The position numbers were made by a program, and so were the translations under genes. This document shows, one piece after another, positions 1 to 6,579 of a DNA stretch of 9,456 nt; the first letter of the stretch is position 1, and each line of letters starts with the position of its first letter. The stretch is from Bacteroidia bacterium (GTDB lineage Bacteria; Bacteroidota; Bacteroidia; Bacteroidales; Azobacteroidaceae), in NCBI GenBank assembly GCA_025996835.1, contig BNTU01000110.1:1-9456 (forward strand). The letters are read 5' to 3'. Under the pieces are notes generated by a model. It was not told the DNA's origin. It saw nothing but the letters and a program-made list of their open reading frames with translations, and did not search any database.

Positions 1-596
1 AATTCGCGCTCTTTGATAGGGTGCTTCAGCCCAAGCATCTCGAGATTATAGGTTGCTTTCAGTATCTCATCAGCCTGTTCTTGCAAATGTTCGGGCAAAG
101 TGAGCGCGAAATTGTGCATTTTAGGCTCTAAAACTTTATGACGATAAGTGTCGGCTTTGATAAAATTGAGAAGTACATTTCGCGACATACTATTTTCATG
201 CGCCATTTCCACATAAAAACTGGCTTCGGCTAATGATCGTGCCTTACTCATAATCAATAAGTTGTGTTTCCATGGCAAAACTGCGACAACTTGTCGCAGT
301 TTTTCATTACCAAGAAAATAAAACTCATAAAATTTTTTCATATCCCACAAGTTGCGCGGCGAAAACCCCGTTGTGCTAGGAAATTCTTGCTGTAAATCGG
401 TAGCGAGGCGTTTCACTACGCTACCACCATATCCCTTTTCGAGTTTCTCCTCTGAAAGCCGTTTGCCAATATTCCAATACATCTGCATCATTGCCGAATT
501 TAGTCTGTGGGCAACGACTATGCGCGTACCTTTGATTTCGGCAATGATTTGCCGAAGCATATCACTGTATTGATTTATATCTACTTCCTGAGTCAT
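1..596 (-). CDS. YhcG-type (DUF1016) PDDEXK nuclease-family protein, N-terminal part, runs off the left edge
   Basis: Reading the minus strand from the ATG at 596 gives 198 open codons to the window edge, so the 3' part is missing. The translation has the features of the DUF1016 N-terminal domain: an early helix with MMQMYWNIGKRL, then GYGGSVVKRLATDLQ, then GFSPRNLWDMKKFYEF, then VLPWKHNLLIM. In known members a PDDEXK nuclease-like domain (DUF1016 C-terminal) follows; it would lie beyond position 1 and is not seen. The family occurs on mobile and defence-rich islands and its cellular role is poorly defined. An in-frame ATG at 647 would add 17 residues (beginning MRKFLQSDFK) and overlap the upstream gene by 29 bases. 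I prefer 596 because most of the extra stretch is the same repeated DNA found after the other copy of the upstream gene, and 596 leaves a normal 22-base gap. Family assignment is firm; start choice is moderate. Confidence 0.85.
   Translation of the reverse strand, partial: MTQEVDINQYSDMLRQIIAEIKGTRIVVAHRLNSAMMQMYWNIGKRLSEEKLEKGYGGSVVKRLATDLQQEFPSTTGFSPRNLWDMKKFYEFYFLGNEKLRQVVAVLPWKHNLLIMSKARSLAEASFYVEMAHENSMSRNVLLNFIKADTYRHKVLEPKMHNFALTLPEHLQEQADEILKATYNLEMLGLKHPIKERE
277..303. repeat. 27-bp hyphenated palindrome inside the DUF1016 gene
   Basis: Two 13-base arms (AAAACTGCGACAA and its exact complement) surround a single central C at 290. The element lies in coding sequence (the LRQVVAV stretch). 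As RNA it could fold into a GC-containing stem with an A-rich side and a U-rich side, terminator-like in both directions. No function is shown. Confidence 0.75.
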
Positions 597-618
597 TTCG
601 GAATAGGCTAATTTCTTT

Positions 619-978
619 TTAAAATCGCTCTGTAAAAATTTTCTCATCAAAAAGCGTAGCTCCCTTCAATATAGCAGCTTTTATAGTCTCGCCCAAAGCA
701 TCCAAATCCTCACCTGTCAACACCTCATCCACATACAATCCAATAAATGCAGCCAAAGAGGGTGAACTTTGCAGCCTACCATATCGCCTCGCCATATAAT
801 CGTCAAAATTTGCCATCAATTTGGACAAATCCACGCATGTTTGATGATTGGATAAGTCGTCATGCCTGCAATTTTGCAGCAATGCCTCTGCTTTTTCTAA
901 ACATTCTCTGCTTTCTTTTTGGAGGGCTTTGTCGATTAGTTCGCGGGCGGTTTTCTTTTGTGCTCTTGTAAAATCCAT
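619..978 (-). CDS. 119-residue protein of unknown family, copy 1
   Basis: I do not recognise this family. The 119-residue product starts MDFTRAQKKTARELIDKAL and is rich in charged residues spaced as in amphipathic helices, so a small soluble, mainly helical protein is likely. I see no signal peptide, membrane segment or catalytic motif. Copy 2 (2679-2320) differs at about 26 of 119 positions by my count, mostly in the middle (residues 60-78) and near residues 95-109, while both ends are conserved. This pattern suggests selection on the protein and not just recent DNA duplication. It follows the broken AlbA_2 ATPase gene after 64 bases, which contain its own promoter element, and is followed 22 bases later by the DUF1016 gene. 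Its place directly upstream of an effector-like gene in both copies would suit an accessory, adaptor or antitoxin-like partner, but that is inference. Confidence 0.75.
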   Translation of the reverse strand: MDFTRAQKKTARELIDKALQKESRECLEKAEALLQNCRHDDLSNHQTCVDLSKLMANFDDYMARRYGRLQSSPSLAAFIGLYVDEVLTGEDLDALGETIKAAILKGATLFDEKIFTERF

Positions 979-1003
979 ATTACTATTTTTTTTTATTTCG
1001 GCG

Positions 1004-1011
1004 CAAAGGTA
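1004..1011 (-). promoter_or_regulatory. Bacteroidota-type -7 promoter element upstream of 119-residue gene copy 1
   Basis: The minus strand reads TACCTTTG here, a perfect match to the Bacteroidota -7 consensus TAnnTTTG, 25 bases before the ATG at 978. A weak -33 candidate, TTCG, lies 20 bases further upstream. The element is inside the long direct repeat, so the gene was duplicated together with its promoter. In copy 2 (2704-2711) the sequence is TACCTTCG, with one mismatch to consensus. Confidence 0.55.
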
Positions 1012-1042
1012 ACTAAAATTGTTCTACTTTGCGAATTATCTA

Positions 1043-2294
1043 TCAAAATAATGCTTTTATTTTCCAATACCCTCCCCTTTTGCCACCCACGCGGTCAAGC
1101 AGACCTACGGCTTTCAGTTTGTTTAACCTCTCTTTAGTGGCAGTCAGTTTTTTTCCTGTTTTTTGTGCAATATCGGGAATTGTTAGAAGCGGATTCTCCT
1201 CAATTAACGACAGTATCAAATCATCAATCTCATCGGTTTTTAAGTCGGTTTTTGAATTATCAATTTCAGTAGTTTCTATGTCGGTTTTTAGGTCGGTTTT
1301 TGAATTATCAACCAACATCGCATTTTTCGGAGGTATAAAGTCAGGCAATTTTTCTTTATACAGCGTTACCTGAAAGCCATTTGTAATTTCCTCAAACAAT
1401 GGCTCTTTCACTCCATAATTCCTGCAAATATCCTGCACACGGGTAATGCCGGTGCCGTATTTTTCTATCTCTCCCATTTCCTTAAATGCTTTGGTAACCA
1501 ATTTGTTGCGCGATTTGGAAGAATATTTTCCCGAAAGCAGTCCTTCAAGGGTATTCCCGCCATAAAGTTTGCCCGGATTGTAAAATTCCATTCTGTCGTC
1601 AAAAATTTTAATGACACTTCCCGAACTGTCACGATAATCGCGATGTACTACCATATTGATAACAATTTCGCGAATGGCATCGGTGGGATAATCAAACCGT
1701 TCTGTGCGCTTTGGCTCGCCGGTAATTATGTATTCCACCATCAAATGTTTTTTGATAAAGGCAATAATATCGGTAATTTCGCTGAATAAATCGGAATGAA
1801 GCGAAATGCTGTCAATAATAGTTATCGGACTTTTGAAACGCCCAATCTGAATGTCGCTTGTGGGACAATATCCATCCACGAACAACAAGTAGCAGCCAAA
1901 TGTTGGTTGTCCACCGCGGATAAACTCCAGTTTTTCGAGAATATCCAAATCAGACATTTTAGTGCTAAATTCGCCTTGTTCTCGCAATTTGTTGGTAAAT
2001 ATAGCAATTTTTTCTTGCGACAAATCATCGATACTGTGATTTTGGTCGGCATAATAGTCCCAACTCGAATTGATTGTCTGCAAGTGAATATTAACTACTT
2101 CGTCAAGCGAAAGCAAATGATTAGAATTTTGTACTCGTTTGTAATATCTTCCCCGCGTAGAGACCGTTTTTTTTGTCGTCCACGCCAACAAGTACCCGTC
2201 CGCCTTGGGTGTTGGCAAAAGCGACCAGCGTTTCAATGACATCCTCATTGAACTTCGGCTTAAATTCCGTATATTGGGTTTCCTTGCTGAACAT
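1043..2294 (-). pseudogene. AlbA_2 (Schlafen-type) ATP-binding protein with GHKL-like ATPase and winged helix, broken by internal deletion and frame change
   Basis: The gene starts at ATG 2294 (MFSKETQYTEFKPKF...). Its first 35 or so codons match the start of an AlbA_2/Schlafen domain, including FANTQGGRVLVGVDD. At an eight-A run (plus-strand T at 2167-2174) the homology jumps to the +1 frame and resumes at STRGRYYKRVQNSNH, then stays open to TGA at 1043. Intact relatives have about 50-60 residues between these two points, so a deletion has removed the second half of the domain and shifted frame. Downstream parts look sound: the GHKL-like ATPase core (REIVINMVVHRDY, then DRMEFYNPG, then EKYGTGI), a linker with two NSKTDLKTD-type repeats, and a C-terminal winged helix ending GGYWKI. 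The long open frame that begins at 2248 is a by-product, because its first ~35 residues are out-of-frame sequence. The gene is probably dead; slippage on the A run could restore frame but not the missing residues. Confidence 0.85.
1233..1311. repeat. Pair of 31-bp direct repeats encoding the KTDLKTD linker in the AlbA_2 gene
   Basis: The 31-base units at 1233-1263 and 1281-1311 differ at one position and are separated by 17 bases. On the minus strand each encodes NSKTDLKTD, between the ATPase core and the winged helix. The tetrapeptide KTDL is the same unit repeated many times in the gene at 5068-6573. Confidence 0.85.
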
Positions 2295-2319
2295 ATTATT
2301 GTGATTGAGGTATATATTT

Positions 2320-2679
2320 TTAAAATCGCTCTGTAAAAATTTTATCATCAAAAATCGCAGTAACCTTCATTATAGCAGCTTTTGTAGCCTCGCCAAAAGC
2401 ATCCAAATCCCCACCTGTCAACACCTCATCCACATACAATCCAATTATTGCAATAAAATAGTATGAACTTGGTAGCCCATCATACCGCTTCGCCACATAT
2501 TTGTCAAAATTTGCCATCAATTTGGACAAATCCACACATGTTTGATGATTGGATAAGTCGTCATACTTGCGATTTTGCAGCAATGCTTCTGCCGTTTCCA
2601 AACATTCTCTGCTTTCTTTTTGGAGGGCTTTGTCAATTAGTTCGCGGGCGGTTTTCTTTTGTACTCTTGTAAAATCCAT
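2320..2679 (-). CDS. 119-residue protein of unknown family, copy 2
   Basis: This is the paralogue of the gene at 978-619 and has the same length, with about 78% identity by my count. It also begins MDFTR and ends KIFTERF. It sits 33 bases after the wecG stop codon, with the promoter-like TACCTTCG beginning just past that stop, and its own stop is 25 bases before the start of the AlbA_2 gene. Conserved segments are residues 7-28 (a charged helix), 41-59 (DDLSNHQTCVDLSKLMANF) and 79-94 (IGLYVDEVLTG). No known motif is visible. Both copies are intact while neighbouring genes are broken, which argues that they are expressed and useful, or recently copied. Confidence 0.75.
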   Translation of the reverse strand: MDFTRVQKKTARELIDKALQKESRECLETAEALLQNRKYDDLSNHQTCVDLSKLMANFDKYVAKRYDGLPSSYYFIAIIGLYVDEVLTGGDLDAFGEATKAAIMKVTAIFDDKIFTERF

Positions 2680-2703
2680 ATTACTATTTTTTTAATTTCG
2701 GTG

Positions 2704-2711
2704 CGAAGGTA
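2704..2711 (-). promoter_or_regulatory. Candidate -7 promoter element upstream of 119-residue gene copy 2
   Basis: The minus strand reads TACCTTCG, one mismatch from TAnnTTTG, and aligns exactly with the perfect element of copy 1. It begins just after the wecG stop codon, 24 bases before the ATG at 2679. Confidence 0.35.
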
Positions 2712-2712
2712 A

Positions 2713-3486
2713 TTAAAATTGTTCTACTTTACGAATTATTTTTTTTCCTTTCCTTTTTTCTTTAAGAATTAAAAAAACAAACTTCGCATTGGTTGTAAAA
2801 TAGCGCTTCCATAGTCGTTTGGGTTCTTGCAAAAAGCGGTATGTCCATTCCAAACCTGCATTTTGCATCCATCGCGGCGCACGTTTTTGTTTTTTGAGTA
2901 GTACAGGTAATGCTCCTCCGATGCCAATCATGATGCCATTGATGCGTCCTTTCATGGATGCCATCCATTTTTCTTGTTTGGGACAGCCAAGAGAGACAAA
3001 AATAAGTTTTGCCCCCGAATGATTGATTTTATTCACAATTTCATCATCTTCATCCTTGGTTAAATCACGAAAAGGTGGACTATAGGTCGCGATAGAGGGG
3101 ATTCCCTTATAATGTGTTTTGACATATTGTTCGGTTTCTTCCAATATCTGCGGTGTAGTGCCATAAAAAAACACCGGTAATTTTTGTAGAGATGCCTGCA
3201 TGAGCAAATCAGGCAGCAAATCCATCCCGGCCACTCGTTCCTGCCTTATCCCATGCAGCCATTTCAATGCCCAAGTCAACGGCACCCCATCCGGCGTGGT
3301 GATTGCAGCATCATTTACAGCCGTTGCAAACGCTGCATCATTGTGGGCTTCCACCAGCATGTGCACATTTGCCACGCAGATGTAGTCACTGCATGCCTCA
3401 GTCTTGGTAATATTCACAATTTCATCAACGAAATCGGCATATTGACCAAGAGATAGGGAAAGACTTATGAGGGAGTGTTTATGCAT
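2713..3486 (-). CDS. wecG/tagA-like: WecG/TagA/CpsF-family glycosyltransferase (GT26)
   Basis: The 257-residue protein has the usual length and landmarks of GT26 enzymes, which transfer a sugar such as N-acetylmannosamine or its uronic acid to an undecaprenyl-diphosphate-linked acceptor at the inner face of the membrane. Visible motifs are NVHMLVEAHND at about 40-50, TTPDGVPL with Asp66 (the position of the proposed catalytic base in TagA), VSLGCPKQEKWM at about 170-180, and the C-terminal AGLEWTYRFLQEPKRLWKRY, the segment linked to membrane association in TagA. No transmembrane helix is seen, as expected for a peripheral protein. It follows the 70-residue ORF after 36 bases and is the last intact glycan gene of the run. 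Its final codons lie inside the long direct repeat. The exact sugar donor cannot be told from sequence. Confidence 0.93.
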   Translation of the reverse strand: MHKHSLISLSLSLGQYADFVDEIVNITKTEACSDYICVANVHMLVEAHNDAAFATAVNDAAITTPDGVPLTWALKWLHGIRQERVAGMDLLPDLLMQASLQKLPVFFYGTTPQILEETEQYVKTHYKGIPSIATYSPPFRDLTKDEDDEIVNKINHSGAKLIFVSLGCPKQEKWMASMKGRINGIMIGIGGALPVLLKKQKRAPRWMQNAGLEWTYRFLQEPKRLWKRYFTTNAKFVFLILKEKRKGKKIIRKVEQF

Positions 3487-3522
3487 GATGAATGACCGAC
3501 TTGTAAATAGATACTAATTGTG

Positions 3523-3735
3523 TCAAATTTTGTTTCGGCGTATAATGGATGAAATGTAATTCCTGGTATCATTTTTCAGTTTTGACACCACAAATTCGTT
3601 CAGTTGTTCATAGTTGCGAATGCGGTCCAAAGCAATATCTTCCTTGTTAATATAAATAATGTTTTTTGCTAAATCTTTTTTTTCAGGTGCTATTTTTCTG
3701 CAAGTCCCGCAGACTTGCCCGAAGCGCAGTCCCAC
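3523..3735 (-). CDS. 70-residue ORF of unknown function, possibly a C-terminal gene remnant
   Basis: A GTG codon right after an in-frame TAA opens a 70-codon frame ending in TGA at 3523. Residues from about 20 on (DLAKNIIYINKEDIALDR and following) look like real coding sequence, with acidic and basic residues spaced as in a helix. The first 18 or so residues coincide with a DNA hairpin and are cysteine/glycine-rich, which looks non-coding. I therefore suspect the tail of a lost gene, not a complete gene. It fills the 259 bases between the broken GT4 gene and wecG. I cannot assign a family. Confidence 0.3.
   Translation of the reverse strand: MGLRFGQVCGTCRKIAPEKKDLAKNIIYINKEDIALDRIRNYEQLNEFVVSKLKNDTRNYISSIIRRNKI
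3700..3718. repeat. Hairpin after the broken GT4 gene
   Basis: Exact 7-base arms, GCAAGTC and GACTTGC, enclose a 5-base loop. The hairpin lies 27 bases beyond the stop of the GT4 gene at 3746. On the minus strand it is followed by AGAAAAATA and not by a U tract, so it is not a standard intrinsic terminator. It might be an RNA-processing or dispersed repeat hairpin. Confidence 0.5.
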
Positions 3736-3745
3736 TTATTTCTGA

Positions 3746-4993
3746 TCATTGACACATTCCGGTTGCTTGCTCATATAATTCTGCCATCTGTTTCGCTTTA
3801 TTATCCCAAGACAATTCCTGCTGCCTTTCAATGCAATTGTGAGACATTGCTTGCAATAAATCTCTGTGATTATACAAATAGGCAATTTTTTCGGCAAACT
3901 CGCGAGCGGACTGTTGGGGATTGGATAAGGGGATTTTTATGCCTACCTTTTCATTGACAACATAGCCAAAACCGCAAGCATCAAAACAAAGAATCGGCAA
4001 ACAACAACTTATAGCCTCTAAAACGACCGTAGAGGTATCGTCACTGGCGCTTGTAAAGAAGAAAAGATGACTTTTTTGCATCATTTTGAAAATTTCCTGA
4101 TTGGATATGGTGCCACACCATTCAATCTGTTCATTTATATCTAATTCTGATGCTAATTGCTGGTAATAAGCTATTTGATTTTCCGTTCCGGTTCCACAGA
4201 TATGCAGTTTCAGTCCATCCAACTGTTTGAGTGCGGCAATTGTACGCAAGGCTATTTCAAGTTGCTTTCTAAAGTCAAACTTTCCGACCCACATTATATC
4301 AAAATTCGTTTGTTGAAAACGTGAATCATTAAACGCCAAATGATCTGGCAAAAAACAGCCGGTTTCCGGAATGATAATGGATTCTAATTTGTGTGATTTT
4401 TTAATAGCATTATAGGAATCCGGAATGGAACTAATTAATAATTTTGCGCGAAATAATGCTTGCTTAACTCTTCTATCATGAGTTATTTGCCAACTATTGA
4501 TACCGTTTTTTATCCGATTAAACACATTCATTTTCAATCCGGATTGTTGCAAATAAGCTACCGGGAATTGTTTTAGACCGCCAACAGGTCCCCAAACGAA
4601 TGGAATATTTGGAATTTTCCACAAATATCCCGGTTCCCGAAAACCAATCATATTTAATTGATGAAGTACATCAATCTTTTCTTTTTTGACAATTTCAGAT
4701 GCTAATTGATAAGTTTTGTATTGCTAGTTTTTATAATGCGTATAGAAACGCCAATCGCCTTGATTCCAGCACATTTTCCGCACCTTTTCCGACACGGGAT
4801 TGTAATAAAAGTGCATATTTTTTCCTTGCGGGAGAGTTGGCAATGCTGCTTCTATCTTATCTTTAAATTCGCCTTCTGTAATGATGTGAAGTTCACAATA
4901 ATTCGCAAGATTGGTGCACCAATTCCAAGCCATTCCGGATTCGGAACCCATATTGGGGGAGCAGGCGTAAGCGTTGATGAGAATGGAGAGCAT
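3746..4993 (-). pseudogene. GT4-family glycosyltransferase interrupted by one in-frame amber codon
   Basis: One frame runs from ATG 4993 to TGA 3746 (415 codons, a normal GT4 length), broken only by TAG at 4726-4724, codon 90. The N-terminal part has ILINAYACSPNMGSE and GMAWNWCTNL, typical of one GT4 subgroup. After the stop the same frame continues with QYKTYQLASEIV, then DVLHQLNMIGFREPGYLW and PFVWGPVGG, all characteristic of the same subgroup. The C-terminal GT-B half holds MWVGKFDFRKQLE, HICGTG and a donor-site region DDTSTVVLEAISCCLPIL. The stop falls where relatives often have Trp, so a single TGG-to-TAG change is the simplest explanation. Without suppression the product would be an 89-residue fragment; an internal start at 4651 gives only the C-terminal 301 residues. 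If intact it would add a sugar from a nucleotide-sugar donor to the growing glycan. Confidence 0.88.
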
Positions 4994-5042
4994 AAATCAG
5001 ATATTAAATAAATTGTAAAGTTATTCCGAGTTCGCAATATCC

Positions 5043-5054
5043 CACACCAAATCC
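5043..5054. repeat. 12-bp direct repeat, left flank of the DUF4062 gene pair
   Basis: CACACCAAATCC occurs here and exactly again at 8105-8116, same orientation, bracketing the two DUF4062 genes. This copy lies 13 bases beyond the stop of the downstream DUF4062 gene. The 8-base word ATTCCGAG also occurs next to both copies (5023-5030 and 8122-8129), but in swapped order. Confidence 0.6.
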
Positions 5055-5067
5055 GGTAAGCAAACTA

Positions 5068-6573
5068 TTATACGCGTTCATTATTTTTATTAATTTCCCA
5101 ATAACCGCCTTTATCAGCACCGATGCGTTCAAGTATGCCTGCTCTTCTGAGTTTATTTAACCTTAATTTTGTACCTGAAATACTTAATTTTATGGTTTGG
5201 GCTATTTCAGGAATAATAATATTATTATTCTCTGAAATCAATGACACAATTATATTATCTATATTATCAGTTTTCAGGTCAGTTTTCAGGTCAGTTTTCA
5301 GGTCAGTTTTCAGGTCAGTTTTCAGGTCAGTTTTCAGGTCGGTTTTCAGGTCGGTTTTCCCAAGATTCTTTCGCCACAAAATTGTTCTGAAAAATTCTTC
5401 CTGAATGTACTCCGGCTCTTTCAGCCCCAAATCTTTACATAGTTTCACTATATCTCGCGTTCCTGTACCTACTCTTTCTATTGTGCCGTTCAGATACATA
5501 GGCTCTGCAAGCAGAGGATTGACAGGTACAGAACTGTGATATTGCTTGAGTTTTGCTACTGTCATTCCATAAGGCAAATGTCCCGGATTCCATACCTCTA
5601 ATCTATCCTTAAAAAGCATTACCTGAACACTGGCATTGCTTGTGTAATCGCGATGTGCCACAGCGTTAACAATGGCTTCGGTAACGGCTGCGATGGGTAA
5701 TTCATATTCAACATCAACCTCAATACCTTTGTCACGCACTCCTGTTTTTGAGCGAATATTGGAAAGCACAAATTGTGCTGCCTGCCTAACTAACTCAAAC
5801 ACATCGCCTTTATAAACTTGATATGACGTAATTGGCTTCACTACATCATCGCCGGGAAACATAGCACATCTAATTTCGGAAGAAATAAAAAATCGTTGCG
5901 GATTTTTGCCGAAAAGCAAAAGGGCTGCGTTGGTAATTTTTTCGTCTTGAACGAGATTCAAGTGTGACAAAACCATTTTAGGGTTGGCGCTCTGCGTGAA
6001 ACGAAACGCTCTTTTTTCGTGGGCAATATATAGAAAATTTTTGATTTTTTCCTTATCCAAATCCTTCCAAGTAGCGTAATTATTCAATGTCGCATCGAAC
6101 GGCGAAGTGCGGATGCACTCGTTTTCTTCCAAATATCTGACAAGCGAATTATAAACCGAAACTCGCAAATCTAAAATACTGTCAAACTTTTTACGAATAA
6201 CCGATTTTTCGGCTTTTTCTATCAGTTTTATTTCTTTCGGATTACGTTCTGTGTTGCTGTGATTGGTCAGATAAACAAACTTTGTTTTGTGATATTTTAC
6301 GGCACAATCAAACTCCCTTTCTGTTGGCGAAACGCCTTTAGCATCTTCATAACCGTAATTTTTTCCGAAAAGTCCAAGATAAATATCGCAATTTTCAACT
6401 TCTTGCAGAAAAACAGTATCAGGCGCAACATTCAATGCAGGAACATTCTCGAACACAAACGGTTCAAAGAATTTTCCCAGCAAGGCATCGGTAGTCATAT
6501 ACTCAAACAGCATTTGCCGCTCTTCTGCAAACTCAGATTGAACACTGCTTATGAAGACTTTTTTTCGCTGCAT
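5068..6573 (-). CDS. DUF4062 - GHKL-type ATPase - winged-helix protein, copy B
   Basis: This 501-residue protein has four parts. Residues 4-100 form a DUF4062 domain (KKVFISSVQSEFAEERQ, then CDIYLGLFGKNYG, then SPTEREFDCAV), a module found on signalling and defence-like proteins. A central region (~160-280) contains ITNAALLLFGKNPQRFF. A GHKL-like ATP-binding region (~285-375) contains EAIVNAVAHRDY, DRLEVWNPGHLP and RVGTGTRD. Residues ~406-436 hold seven KTDL units, followed by a winged helix (~437-501) ending GGYWEI. The layout from 160 on matches the AlbA_2-type ATP-binding proteins, with DUF4062 replacing AlbA_2. It starts 6 bases after the stop of copy A, so the two are probably co-transcribed. 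Residues 1-158 differ from copy A at only about nine positions, while the rest is more divergent. A nucleic-acid-responsive regulator or defence role is plausible; I would not assign one. Confidence 0.9.
   Translation of the reverse strand: MQRKKVFISSVQSEFAEERQMLFEYMTTDALLGKFFEPFVFENVPALNVAPDTVFLQEVENCDIYLGLFGKNYGYEDAKGVSPTEREFDCAVKYHKTKFVYLTNHSNTERNPKEIKLIEKAEKSVIRKKFDSILDLRVSVYNSLVRYLEENECIRTSPFDATLNNYATWKDLDKEKIKNFLYIAHEKRAFRFTQSANPKMVLSHLNLVQDEKITNAALLLFGKNPQRFFISSEIRCAMFPGDDVVKPITSYQVYKGDVFELVRQAAQFVLSNIRSKTGVRDKGIEVDVEYELPIAAVTEAIVNAVAHRDYTSNASVQVMLFKDRLEVWNPGHLPYGMTVAKLKQYHSSVPVNPLLAEPMYLNGTIERVGTGTRDIVKLCKDLGLKEPEYIQEEFFRTILWRKNLGKTDLKTDLKTDLKTDLKTDLKTDLKTDLKTDNIDNIIVSLISENNNIIIPEIAQTIKLSISGTKLRLNKLRRAGILERIGADKGGYWEINKNNERV
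5205..5237. repeat. Near-perfect AT-rich palindrome in the winged-helix coding region of copy B
   Basis: Positions 5211-5230 form a perfect 20-bp palindrome of GAAT/AAT-ATT type. It is extended by TTTCAG on the left and, after one extra T, CTGAAA on the right. It encodes SENNNIIIPE, so repeated Asn and Ile codons could account for most of it. Confidence 0.6.
5268..5362. repeat. 12-bp tandem repeat encoding the KTDL linker
   Basis: The unit CAGTTTTCAGGT is repeated six times exactly from 5268 to 5339, followed by one copy with a single change (CGGTTTTCAGGT, 5340-5351) and a partial copy. On the minus strand this gives seven KTDL units plus KTD. A 12-base unit keeps frame, so slippage would change linker length without inactivating the gene. 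Confidence 0.95.
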
Positions 6574-6579
6574 AAATTA

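Larger units (their letters stand above)
616..1039. repeat. Long direct repeat, copy 1 (wecG tail + promoter + 119-residue gene)
   Basis: This 424-bp segment matches 2317-2739 in the same orientation, with roughly 85-90% identity by eye. The match starts at TTTTTAAAATCGC, three bases beyond the stop of the 119-residue gene, and ends at GCGAATTAT on the far side of its promoter. Copy 1 still carries, on the minus strand, codons for IIRKVEQF followed by TAG. These are the last codons of wecG, although wecG itself is absent here. Copy 1 is therefore the derived duplicate and copy 2, attached to intact wecG, is closer to the source. Confidence 0.9.
2317..2739. repeat. Long direct repeat, copy 2 (wecG tail + promoter + 119-residue gene)
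   Basis: This 423-bp partner of 616-1039 includes the last codons and stop of wecG, the promoter region and the whole 119-residue gene. The one-base length difference is in a homopolymer (nine T in copy 1, seven T then AA in copy 2). The two copies bracket the broken AlbA_2 gene, and recombination between them would remove about 1.7 kb. Confidence 0.9.

Noticed and set aside
1029..1373. Plus-strand 114-codon ORF
   Set aside because: It is antisense to the 3' end of the AlbA_2 gene, with serine/valine/phenylalanine runs created by the linker repeats.
1043..2248. Taking the 401-codon frame starting at 2248 as a complete gene
   Set aside because: Its first ~35 residues have no family resemblance, while the correct AlbA_2 start is in another frame at 2294. 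The true gene is frame-shifted.
616..2739. Composite transposon or insertion sequence bounded by the long repeats
   Set aside because: No transposase, terminal inverted repeats or target duplication is seen. The repeat ends fall at gene boundaries, which suits homologous or illegitimate duplication better.
4724..4726. Reassigned TAG codon (recoding or alternative genetic code)
   Set aside because: Only one in-frame TAG is seen, a TAG also ends the duplicated wecG tail in repeat copy 1, and no recoding element is visible. A point mutation is simpler.
5019..5081. Short frame from 5081 (MNAYNSLLTGFGVGYCEL...) as the other half of the split glycosyltransferase
   Set aside because: Only four consecutive residues match well and the spacing does not fit, so the case is too weak to annotate.
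5268..5362. CRISPR array
   Set aside because: The repeats are 12 bp, directly adjacent and without spacers, and they encode a protein linker.
5123..5404. Plus-strand ORF with repeated FRSV units
   Set aside because: It is the antisense reading of the KTDL tandem repeat in DUF4062 copy B; a 12-base repeat keeps all frames open.
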